Of a stretch of DNA of 6,481 nt, positions 1 through 6,481 are shown piece after piece. The notes beneath the pieces are model-generated. The model saw nothing but the letters and a program-made list of their open reading frames with translations, searched no databases and was not told the DNA's origin. Numbering within the stretch: the first letter of the stretch is position 1; every line of letters begins with the position of its first letter. Source of the DNA: Bacilli bacterium (lineage in GTDB: Bacteria > Bacillota_I > Bacilli_A > RF39 > UBA660); NCBI GenBank assembly GCA_028708005.1, contig JAQVZV010000046.1, positions 1 to 6,481 of the forward strand, written 5' to 3'. The position numbers and the translations under genes are program-made.

Positions 1-2
1 AA

Positions 3-1322
3 GAGAAGGTATTAAAGTCTATTTTACCAATTTTTCCAAAACAAGATATTGAAGATAGAGTTGGTACGCCTATTCCTTCTATTACTATGGGAGCAATGTA
101 TCCATTCATTTTTGACAGTATAAAAGACCCGGGTTTAGCCACACTATTAGGTGTTGATTTTTCCGGTGGTGTTATATTATTTAATCAATTTTTATATCAA
201 ATTAAAAAAGAAAATAATCGTAATAATGCCAATTTGATTATTTTAGGTACCTCAGGAAGTGGGAAGTCAACAACTGCGAAGTTAATGCTTAGAAGCCACA
301 TTAGAAATTCTCATAAGGTTGTAGCCATAGATCCCGAAGGCGAACTTGAAGATATGAGCAAATTATATGGTGGTAATTTTATTGATTTAGGTAAGGGTGG
401 AGATTTTGGAATGATCAACCCTTTGGAAATAGTGTTGGATGCTGATGAGGAAGAAATTGCACAAGGTCTAGGGTACACAGTTCTTACCAAAACGTTACAA
501 TTTTTAAAAGCTTTTATGAAGTATTATGATCCTAGTATTGAAGAAGATGTTTTAACGTTATTTAGTGAAGTTGTTCAGGATACATATAAGCGCTTTGGAA
601 TTGATTTTAATACCGATTTCTCTAAGTTTTCTTCTAAGGATTATCCTACCTTTGCTGATGTTTATGCAACTATCAAAGGCCGCATGATGCAATATATGGA
701 TAAGACACATGAAAGTGATGTTATGGAACGCCTTGAATTGAAAGTAAGGCCTTTAACCAAAGAATTAAAGTATTATTTTGATGGTCACACAACGATCACT
801 AATACCGATAATAATATAATTGTGTTTAATATAAAGGAAGTAATGAATACAGACATCAATATAAGGAATGCGCTTTTTTTCAATATTTTAAAATACGCAT
901 GGGGTTTATGCCTTGACAAGGGAGTAAATACTGTATTGTCAGTTGATGAGGCTCATGTCTTGCTTAGTGGGAATAATACTCTCGGTGCTGAATTTTTAGC
1001 TCAAGTTCAAAGACGAGCTAGAAAATATAATACTGGTACAATAATTATTACACAACAGCCAAGTGATTTTACTGATCCTATGGTTCTAACTCAAGGTAAA
1101 GCAATTTTCGACAATGCTTCATATTATATTGTAATGGGATTAAAGAAACAAGCAGTTGAAGATTTGGCCAATTTAATTGATTTAAATGATAATGAAAAGG
1201 AAAGTATAAAAAGATATTCACAAGGCGAGGCATTGTTTGTATGCGGCAATCGAAGAATGAGAATTAACATTATTGCAACTGAAGCAGAATTAGAATCCTT
1301 TGGTAGTGGTGGTGGACTGTAA
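3..1322 (+). CDS. virB4: VirB4-family type IV secretion ATPase, C-terminal part (5' end outside window)
   Basis: This is the motor ATPase of a conjugative type IV secretion system, acting at the cytoplasmic membrane in channel assembly and substrate transfer. The frame is open to the left edge, so 439 residues are visible and the N-terminal domain lies upstream; the ATG at 87 is internal, because the preceding codons continue the family sequence. Counting from the first codon at base 3, Walker A is GTSGSGKST (82-90), Walker B ends in VDEAH (D315, E316), followed by an arginine-rich QRRAR segment (337-340) and the TIIITQQPSDF strand with Q351/Q352. This motif series is typical of VirB4/TraE/TrbE ATPases. 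The protein ends in a short glycine-rich tail. The next gene begins 25 bases downstream and belongs to the same system. The symbol is a family-level assignment; Gram-positive homologues often carry other tra names. All motifs visible are intact, so it is expected to be active. Confidence 0.93.
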   Translation, partial: EKVLKSILPIFPKQDIEDRVGTPIPSITMGAMYPFIFDSIKDPGLATLLGVDFSGGVILFNQFLYQIKKENNRNNANLIILGTSGSGKSTTAKLMLRSHIRNSHKVVAIDPEGELEDMSKLYGGNFIDLGKGGDFGMINPLEIVLDADEEEIAQGLGYTVLTKTLQFLKAFMKYYDPSIEEDVLTLFSEVVQDTYKRFGIDFNTDFSKFSSKDYPTFADVYATIKGRMMQYMDKTHESDVMERLELKVRPLTKELKYYFDGHTTITNTDNNIIVFNIKEVMNTDINIRNALFFNILKYAWGLCLDKGVNTVLSVDEAHVLLSGNNTLGAEFLAQVQRRARKYNTGTIIITQQPSDFTDPMVLTQGKAIFDNASYYIVMGLKKQAVEDLANLIDLNDNEKESIKRYSQGEALFVCGNRRMRINIIATEAELESFGSGGGL

Positions 1323-1334
1323 TTCGAAGTAATT

Positions 1335-1342
1335 GGTGGTGA
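1335..1342 (+). promoter_or_regulatory. Ribosome binding site deciding the start of the M23/C39-like gene
   Basis: GGTGGTGA matches seven of eight bases of the Shine-Dalgarno core GGAGGTGA and ends five bases before the ATG at 1348. It contains the possible in-frame GTG starts at 1336 and 1339 and directly follows a TTG at 1333. Those codons would have to serve as both ribosome binding site and start, so ATG 1348 is the better start. Confidence 0.6.
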
Positions 1343-1347
1343 GTAAG

Positions 1348-3513
1348 ATGGACAATAATGACGGAAACACAAACAAGGGTAATGCAGTTGACAATATAAA
1401 TAAAGTAATACAAAAAGCAAAGAAAATAAAAAAATTATGGCCCATAAGTTCGGCTGCCGCCCCAGTTTTGGGGTGGGTTCTTTTGGGTTTTTTAGTTGTT
1501 ATTTTACTATTAATACCTATTTTGTTCCTATCCGAAATAGTAGAAGCGGTAGCTACGGGCTATGATAAATTTCTTAATCTTGTAACAGGCGAGGGCTTTG
1601 TCACCTCTGAGAATGCTTTTTTTAAAACATTAGAGCGTGAATACAACCGCTTTGAGGCTCTTGAAGGACATGAGGTAGAATTCGATATGCCTTTATTAGC
1701 GTCGACCATTCACTATAGTACAATTACGGACCCGGACGCGTATAATATAGATGATGATGACGCGATAAAAAATGAAGACTATGACTATGACCGTGCTAAC
1801 CCAGTTGTAACTCCACGACAAATTAGGAGCTTCTATATTGTTGCAAATCATGAGCTCGGTAGCGCCTATACCTTATGGCCTGGTCAATCTAAGTTAATAG
1901 GGCATCTGATAGATACTAGATTTGAACTTGAATGTGTTAGCAAACCGCAAGGTTGGGATATATTAAATCCCAGCGCTTGGGATGAGATAGTTGGGGCTGG
2001 AAGGGATTTACTCGATGATTTTGCATCACATTTACAATACACAGCTGAAGATACAACAAAAGATTTTTTAACTCATCAAAATAAATTAAAGCTTATCTCG
2101 TTGATATGGAATTATCGTAATCAAGATAAAGACTATTTTATATCTGAATTTAAGGATTATAAATATGAGGCTTTTCATGACAATTTTTATGCGAATCTCT
2201 TTAGGATAATGGGTCAGTCATCATTAGTAAATACTTGCGCTGACGATCAGCTTGGCCTTCCTGCTTTAAAGAAATTTATAAATTATAATTACTATAAAGA
2301 AAATTTAATGGAATATTTACCTAAACAGCTATATAATACTTGTAACACCTGTCCGTATAAATTAGCTCGTATGTCTAACAATAAAGAAGAGCAAGAGCGT
2401 ATATTGAAGATGCAGATCACTGAAATTTTTGATCAAAGGGACGCTTATGATTATTTATATGGAAAAGTGAGGGACGGTGAAAAAGTTTATTATATTCCTG
2501 GTATGGCTTCTTTGCCTTTTATGTTAGGCAGTGGGGAAGATTGGAACGCTAATTTAACAAGCCCATTTGGTTGGCGGAAAGACCCCTTTACCCACGAGAC
2601 AAAATATCACAGTGGCTTGGATTTTGGATATCCTACGGGGACGCCTGTGACGGCTATAGCTGACGGACTTGTGATGCAATCTAAAATGGGTGATTCTTAT
2701 GGCAATTACGTTAAACTTTCTCACGACCTTAATAACGACCATAAACCTGAATATTACAGTTTATATGCTCATCTTAGTTTGAGAACTGTTGAACGGGGCC
2801 AAATGATTGGTGGTGGTCAAAAAATCGGAGAGGTTGGAAGTACTGGTCGTTCTACGGGGAGTCACCTGCATTTTGAAATAATGAATGACAAAGGTGAGCG
2901 GATTGATCCAGCCCCTATTTTAGAAGGTATAATGAGAGGAAACACCGTGTTAGACAAACCGTTTACCACTAAATATTACAGACAATCGTTGTATTCTATT
3001 TACGAATATTGCCCCGGAATGACAACAAACGAGAATCAAACAGCCACTATTTTGACTTCAGGAGCTCTCCCCACGGCATATGCTATGATAATAAGTAAAC
3101 TCACAAAAGATATAGAAAGAGATCCTCCTTATGTCGCTAAATATATATGTGAAAACACAAATTATCGTGTTCAAGGAAGTGGAACTAGTTCTAATTTTTA
3201 TACAGATACCAGGGTCCAAGAACATTTTAATATTAATTCTGTTTTTATTACAAAAGAGAAAGTAACATTTGAAAAAATAGATTCTATTTTAAGCAGTGGG
3301 AAACCAATAATTGCCAATGTTAATACAGGTGAGTTTGATCCTAGTGGAAAAGGCCACTATGTTGTTCTAGATAACATTGATTTGGATAGGAAAGTCACTA
3401 TATATGATCCTGCTTCAATGTCCAAATCCGGCCCATATAGTAAGCAAGATGTTGAGGACTTATTGATCAGTTCAATAGATGAGGGCATTTGGTATTTTGA
3501 AAGGAGAAAATAA
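1348..3513 (+). CDS. Membrane-anchored T4SS wall hydrolase: M23 metallopeptidase with C-terminal degenerate C39-like domain
   Basis: A 721-residue protein likely to open peptidoglycan for the transfer channel (VirB1-like role). After a basic N-terminus, one membrane helix (about 39-61) precedes an extracytoplasmic region of about 340 residues that I cannot assign; it holds an acidic Asp/Tyr-rich stretch (about 129-149) and four cysteines (196, 297, 332, 335; the last two form CNTC). The M23 domain (about 400-525) has all expected zinc and catalytic residues: H421 and D425 in HSGLD, H475 in YAHL, and H506/H508 in HLHFE. A C39-like domain (about 540-721) keeps the Q546, H670 (GHYVVLD) and D687 (YDP) positions and the GSGTS motif, but the usual GCGPT nucleophile motif reads GALPT, with A573 in the cysteine position. 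It is therefore predicted to lack cysteine protease activity. The next gene starts one base after the stop, suggesting translational coupling. Domain calls are strong; the role in conjugation rests on its VirB4 and VirD4 neighbours. Confidence 0.9.
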   Translation: MDNNDGNTNKGNAVDNINKVIQKAKKIKKLWPISSAAAPVLGWVLLGFLVVILLLIPILFLSEIVEAVATGYDKFLNLVTGEGFVTSENAFFKTLEREYNRFEALEGHEVEFDMPLLASTIHYSTITDPDAYNIDDDDAIKNEDYDYDRANPVVTPRQIRSFYIVANHELGSAYTLWPGQSKLIGHLIDTRFELECVSKPQGWDILNPSAWDEIVGAGRDLLDDFASHLQYTAEDTTKDFLTHQNKLKLISLIWNYRNQDKDYFISEFKDYKYEAFHDNFYANLFRIMGQSSLVNTCADDQLGLPALKKFINYNYYKENLMEYLPKQLYNTCNTCPYKLARMSNNKEEQERILKMQITEIFDQRDAYDYLYGKVRDGEKVYYIPGMASLPFMLGSGEDWNANLTSPFGWRKDPFTHETKYHSGLDFGYPTGTPVTAIADGLVMQSKMGDSYGNYVKLSHDLNNDHKPEYYSLYAHLSLRTVERGQMIGGGQKIGEVGSTGRSTGSHLHFEIMNDKGERIDPAPILEGIMRGNTVLDKPFTTKYYRQSLYSIYEYCPGMTTNENQTATILTSGALPTAYAMIISKLTKDIERDPPYVAKYICENTNYRVQGSGTSSNFYTDTRVQEHFNINSVFITKEKVTFEKIDSILSSGKPIIANVNTGEFDPSGKGHYVVLDNIDLDRKVTIYDPASMSKSGPYSKQDVEDLLISSIDEGIWYFERRK
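3501..3506 (+). promoter_or_regulatory. Ribosome binding site of the lipoprotein gene, inside the preceding gene
   Basis: AAGGAG lies eight bases before ATG 3515, within the last codons of the M23 gene. It selects ATG 3515 over the upstream in-frame ATG at 3479. With only one base between the upstream stop (TAA 3511-3513) and this start, the two genes are probably translationally coupled. Confidence 0.7.
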
Positions 3514-3514
3514 A

Positions 3515-4234
3515 ATGAAGAAAATGAAACTGTTAATATTGTTATTTATTCCAATCATGATTACCGGATGTAGTGTTGATTATGATGTTTTAATCAATAC
3601 TAAAAAGGAAGTGGTGGAAACCATCAAGTTTATAAGAAAAAATGATGACATTTTGACCTTTAATGACAGTATCAATATATATTTATCGAGTCTTATAGAT
3701 TCTTACAAGCGAGAGCCGTCATTAACTAATTATAGATTCAATAAAAAGCAAGGCAATATTTACTCATATATATTATTAAATAGAAGGCACGAATCTTTGG
3801 AAGGTTATAAACAAACGCCTTTGTTTCAATACTTATTTGAAGATGCCAACATAATTAAGAATGATGAATACACTATATTTAAAACTGTCGGTGAGTATTA
3901 CTATAATAATTTATATGGTGAGAGTGAAGGTATAGATCCTAATTTTCATATCGAAGGAGTAAATATAAAATTTAAGTTTTACAATAATATAATAGAAAGT
4001 AATGCCGATGATTTTGATAAAAAGACTAATACATTGACGTGGAACTTAACTGCTAATGATTTAGAAAAATATATTTATTTTAAAATTGGTAATCAAAAAA
4101 AGTATGATATAATAGTCATGGATTTTGTAATCAAAAATCAAGGCAAAATTATAGGTATTCTTATTGCGACTGTTTTACTGTCTATTGTAAGTATATATTT
4201 ATATTTTAAAGTCCGCAAAGGTAGCACTATATAG
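3515..4234 (+). CDS. Lipoprotein with C-terminal membrane helix, function unknown
   Basis: A 239-residue predicted lipoprotein. The N-terminus is a short basic segment (MKKMK), a hydrophobic core and the lipobox ITGC, with C19 as the lipidated residue. The mature part begins SVDYDVLINTKKEVVETI, resembling lipoproteins of the LppM/DUF3153 kind, which open with a short strand-rich segment; a later NTLTWNL segment (about 170) fits that pattern, but the match is by eye only. A second hydrophobic helix (about 212-231) is followed by a short basic tail (KVRKGSTI), so the middle domain should sit outside the membrane with anchors at both ends. Start ATG 3515 is chosen for its good AAGGAG site and because the signal peptide then begins correctly. 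It lies between the wall hydrolase and the coupling ATPase and probably shares their transcript, so a structural or accessory role in the transfer machine, or surface protection, is possible but unproven. Confidence 0.85.
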   Translation: MKKMKLLILLFIPIMITGCSVDYDVLINTKKEVVETIKFIRKNDDILTFNDSINIYLSSLIDSYKREPSLTNYRFNKKQGNIYSYILLNRRHESLEGYKQTPLFQYLFEDANIIKNDEYTIFKTVGEYYYNNLYGESEGIDPNFHIEGVNIKFKFYNNIIESNADDFDKKTNTLTWNLTANDLEKYIYFKIGNQKKYDIIVMDFVIKNQGKIIGILIATVLLSIVSIYLYFKVRKGSTI

Positions 4235-4244
4235 AGATCAACGT

Positions 4245-4250
4245 TATAAT
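4245..4250 (+). promoter_or_regulatory. Possible -10 box upstream of the coupling protein gene
   Basis: A perfect TATAAT sits in the 66-base spacer between the lipoprotein and the coupling protein gene, 50 bases before ATG 4301. The best -35 at normal spacing (GTAGCA, 4221-4226, 18-base gap) matches only three of six TTGACA positions, and there is no TG extension. In such AT-rich DNA a TATAAT can occur by chance, so this is only a candidate internal promoter. Confidence 0.22.
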
Positions 4251-4286
4251 TACATTAATTACTAACAAGTGACAAGATGATTAATT

Positions 4287-4292
4287 AGGAGG
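4287..4292 (+). promoter_or_regulatory. Strong ribosome binding site of the coupling protein gene
   Basis: A perfect AGGAGG lies eight bases before ATG 4301, the strongest site in the window. It fixes the start of the coupling protein and indicates independent, efficient initiation rather than coupling to the lipoprotein gene. Confidence 0.75.
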
Positions 4293-4300
4293 GTGTTTTT

Positions 4301-6481
4301 ATGAAATTCAAGTTTAGAGCGGAACCTAAAGACATATTATATTTTGTCCTTTTTGCTATTTTACTTCTCTATCTAGTAGCGATAGGGATTTTAAATATGA
4401 CCTCTTTGGCACAAAATCAAGAGTTTTATGGGTGGAACCCTATAAAGGCTTTTTCGCCTGAATTCATAACCCAAACAATAGTATTTTTTATAATAGCATT
4501 AGTTGGGATTATTCTTTCCGTATCCAGCTATTTTTGGGAAAGAGAAAAGGGAGTTGGATTTGAAGCAGGGAAAAAAGAAAAGGGAGATTATTCTAGATGG
4601 GCCAAAGATGATGAAATAAAGAAAAAACTAAAAATGGTAAATATTGAGACCCCTACTATTTCTCATGGTGGCATTCCGCTTTTAGTAAATGCCAAAAAAG
4701 GAAAAGTATGGGTTGATGATGGAGAAGCACATTCCCTTATTATGGGGTCTACTGGTAGTGGTAAAACAAGGAGATTAATACTTCCTTTAATTAAAATCTT
4801 AGCTAAAAAAGGCGAATCTATGATTTTAACCGATCCTAAGGGTGAGTTGTATGAAGAAACTGTGGCAATGCTAACAACAAAAGGTTACAATATTGTTTTA
4901 TTAAATCTACGTAGTCCTGAAAAAGGTAATGCATGGAATCCACTTACGTTACCATATCAATTATTTAAAGCTGGTTCAGACAAGGCTAATGAATTATTAG
5001 CCGACTTAGGTAACAGCTTACTTCATGATGAGAAAACAGATGATCCCTTCTGGCAAAACTCATCATCCGATTATTTCACAGGTCTTGCTTTAGGTTTATT
5101 TGAGGATGCTAAAGAAGATGAAATAAACTTAAATTCTATAAGTTATATGAGTGCGGTTGGGGAAGAAAAGTTTGGTGGTAGCAATTACGCTAAAGAGTAT
5201 TTTTCGAGTAAAGACCCTGCTAAGCCTACGTATATAAATGCATCAGGGACTATTAATGCACCTCAAGATACCAAGAATAGTATTTTATCTGTTTTTAGAC
5301 AAAAAATTAAGATTTTTGCAACAACTGAACATTTATCAGAAATGCTAGCCTATAGTGATTTTGACATGAAAGATATTGGTCGTAAAAAGACGGCTGTGTT
5401 TATCATTATTCAGGATGAAAAGAAAACATATCATGCTTTGGCAACTATTTTTATTAAACAATGTTATGAAACTTTAATTGACGTTGCTCAAGAAAATGGT
5501 GGTAAATTACCAACTAGAACTAACTTTATTCTTGACGAGTTTGCTAATATGCCACCATTAAAAGATGTTACAACGATGATTACAGCAGCCCGAAGCCGTC
5601 AAATACGTTTTGATCTTGTTATTCAAAACTTTGCACAATTAAATCAAGTTTATGGCGCTGATGATGCTGAAACAATAAAAGGTAACTGTGCCAACCTAAT
5701 TTATTTAATGAGTAAAGAGCTTAAAGCGTTAGAAGAAATAAGTAAACTTTGTGGCGATAAAAAGGTTAAGGGGAAAGGCGATAAAGAGCCTGATAAGGAT
5801 AAACCTTTAATCACAATAAGTGAACTTCAACGTTTAAAAGAAGGCAATTGTATCGTTATAAAGGACCGTTCTTATCCTCTTAAAACTAAACTTCCAGGTG
5901 ATTGGGAATATAATTTTAACGAACCAAAAGCAACCAAAGTTAATTATCCTGAACGCCAAAAAAGAGAGATAAAATTATTTGACATAAGAGAATTTGTAAA
6001 AACACAGCGAATGAATGCTTATCCAAATGGCAATATGTTTAACCCTGGCTTTTATGACCCTCGTTTCATGGGCGGAATGAATCCACCTTTTGGAGGAAAC
6101 ACACCTAATCAGTTCTTACCACCAAATGCTCAAGCGCTAAATAAAGCAGCGCGTTCTACTGAGCCATTAACACCTGGATATAATCCCAACTTTTTCAACA
6201 ATCGTAGCAATGCTGGTATGTTAAAAAGTGACGATACATTTAATGTTGATGATTTCATTAAGAAAATTGATGCTAAGATTGCTGAATTAGAAGCAGAGGA
6301 AAAAATGGCTAACGAGGATAAACCTAATGCCGGAACATCAACTAGTTCAGTGGTAAATGGATCTTCAGTTTCTCCTTTTGCGTCAACTTTTCCAGTTGAA
6401 CCAAAAGTAGAGGGAACTAAAAACATTCAGCCGGAATCTCAAAAACAACCAAGTAATAATGTTGAACTTGCATCAAATGAA
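4301..6481 (+). CDS. virD4: VirD4/TraG-type type IV coupling ATPase (3' end outside window)
   Basis: The coupling protein that brings the relaxase-DNA substrate to the transfer channel at the cytoplasmic membrane. The frame is open from ATG 4301 to the window edge (727 residues, no stop). Two membrane helices (about 12-31 and 56-77) flank a short external loop. A YSRWAKDDEI segment (97-106) precedes the ATPase core. Walker A is GSTGSGKT (149-156), followed by DPKGEL (178-183) and NPLTLPYQL; Walker B is LDEFANMP (D412, E413), then AARSRQIRFDLVIQNFAQL with R431, R433 and Q442. The segment between the Walker motifs is where the family carries its all-alpha substrate-recognition domain. From about 571 the protein becomes Asn/Pro/Gly/Phe-rich, then has a short charged helix (about 644-670, FIKKIDAKIAELEAEE) and a Ser/Thr/Pro/Gln-rich end. 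It resembles the VirD4-like proteins of Bacillota conjugative elements; the symbol is family-level. Confidence 0.93.
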   Translation, partial: MKFKFRAEPKDILYFVLFAILLLYLVAIGILNMTSLAQNQEFYGWNPIKAFSPEFITQTIVFFIIALVGIILSVSSYFWEREKGVGFEAGKKEKGDYSRWAKDDEIKKKLKMVNIETPTISHGGIPLLVNAKKGKVWVDDGEAHSLIMGSTGSGKTRRLILPLIKILAKKGESMILTDPKGELYEETVAMLTTKGYNIVLLNLRSPEKGNAWNPLTLPYQLFKAGSDKANELLADLGNSLLHDEKTDDPFWQNSSSDYFTGLALGLFEDAKEDEINLNSISYMSAVGEEKFGGSNYAKEYFSSKDPAKPTYINASGTINAPQDTKNSILSVFRQKIKIFATTEHLSEMLAYSDFDMKDIGRKKTAVFIIIQDEKKTYHALATIFIKQCYETLIDVAQENGGKLPTRTNFILDEFANMPPLKDVTTMITAARSRQIRFDLVIQNFAQLNQVYGADDAETIKGNCANLIYLMSKELKALEEISKLCGDKKVKGKGDKEPDKDKPLITISELQRLKEGNCIVIKDRSYPLKTKLPGDWEYNFNEPKATKVNYPERQKREIKLFDIREFVKTQRMNAYPNGNMFNPGFYDPRFMGGMNPPFGGNTPNQFLPPNAQALNKAARSTEPLTPGYNPNFFNNRSNAGMLKSDDTFNVDDFIKKIDAKIAELEAEEKMANEDKPNAGTSTSSVVNGSSVSPFASTFPVEPKVEGTKNIQPESQKQPSNNVELASNE

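Noticed and set aside
87..89. ATG as the true start of the VirB4 gene
   Set aside because: The same frame is open to base 3 and encodes plausible family sequence just before it, there is no good ribosome binding site upstream, and VirB4 proteins carry a large N-terminal domain that would be missing.
1333..1347. TTG or GTG codons as the hydrolase start
   Set aside because: They overlap the GGTGGTGA ribosome binding site, which is correctly spaced for ATG 1348.
1124..1420. 98-codon open frame on the minus strand
   Set aside because: It lies opposite the end of the VirB4 gene and the start of the hydrolase gene, its product is compositionally odd, and it shows no recognisable domain; it is a shadow of the real genes.
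2554..2742. 62-codon open frame on the minus strand
   Set aside because: It lies entirely opposite the conserved M23 catalytic domain and has no family features.
3010..3012. C555 as a replacement nucleophile for the C39-like domain
   Set aside because: It lies 18 residues before the expected position and outside the GALPTAYAM helix that aligns with the catalytic motif, so by sequence it cannot occupy the same site; structure prediction could still change this.
3479..3514. Upstream ATG as the lipoprotein start
   Set aside because: It would overlap the hydrolase gene by 35 bases and put 12 extra residues in front of a complete signal peptide; ATG 3515 has a well-placed AAGGAG.
4235..4300. Transcription terminator between the lipoprotein and coupling genes
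   Set aside because: The short T run at 4296-4300 has no stable GC-rich inverted repeat before it and directly abuts the start codon.
6130..6426. 98-codon open frame on the minus strand
   Set aside because: It is opposite the low-complexity tail of the coupling ATPase, whose frame is continuous from 4301 to the edge; its Ser/Ala/Leu-rich product reflects the complement of that tail.
1..6481. Reassigned genetic code, CRISPR array, IS ends, tRNA or other RNA gene
   Set aside because: All four frames read through with TGG for tryptophan and TAA/TAG stops, and I saw no regularly spaced repeats, terminal inverted repeats or tRNA-like folds.

Overview
The window is a block of four co-directional genes (all + strand) from a type IV secretion / conjugation module of an AT-rich, Gram-positive-type bacterium. 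Evidence for the host type is the low GC content (roughly one third by eye), strong AGGAGG-type ribosome binding sites, a lipobox lipoprotein, and a wall hydrolase anchored by a single N-terminal membrane helix, as in single-membrane conjugation systems. Stops are TAA and TAG and tryptophan is TGG, so nothing indicates a reassigned code. A low-GC Bacillota (Bacilli/Erysipelotrichia-like) host fits best, but the exact taxon cannot be read from the window.

Layout: (1) 3-1322, the C-terminal ATPase part of a VirB4-family motor, open at the left edge; (2) 1348-3513, a membrane-anchored wall hydrolase with an intact M23 metallopeptidase domain and a C-terminal C39-like domain whose catalytic cysteine position is alanine; (3) 3515-4234, a lipoprotein with an additional C-terminal membrane helix, of unknown function; (4) 4301-6481, a VirD4/TraG-type coupling ATPase with a long low-complexity tail, open at the right edge. 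The spacers are 25, 1 and 66 bases, so at least the first three genes look like one transcript. No stretch above 300 bases lacks a gene.

Inferred joint role: VirB4 powers assembly of the transfer channel, the M23 protein opens peptidoglycan for it, the coupling protein delivers the relaxase-DNA substrate, and the lipoprotein is a candidate accessory or surface component. No relaxase, integrase, origin of transfer or cargo gene lies within the window, so whether the host element is an ICE or a plasmid cannot be decided. The most notable feature is the apparently inactivated C39-like domain fused to an intact M23 domain.
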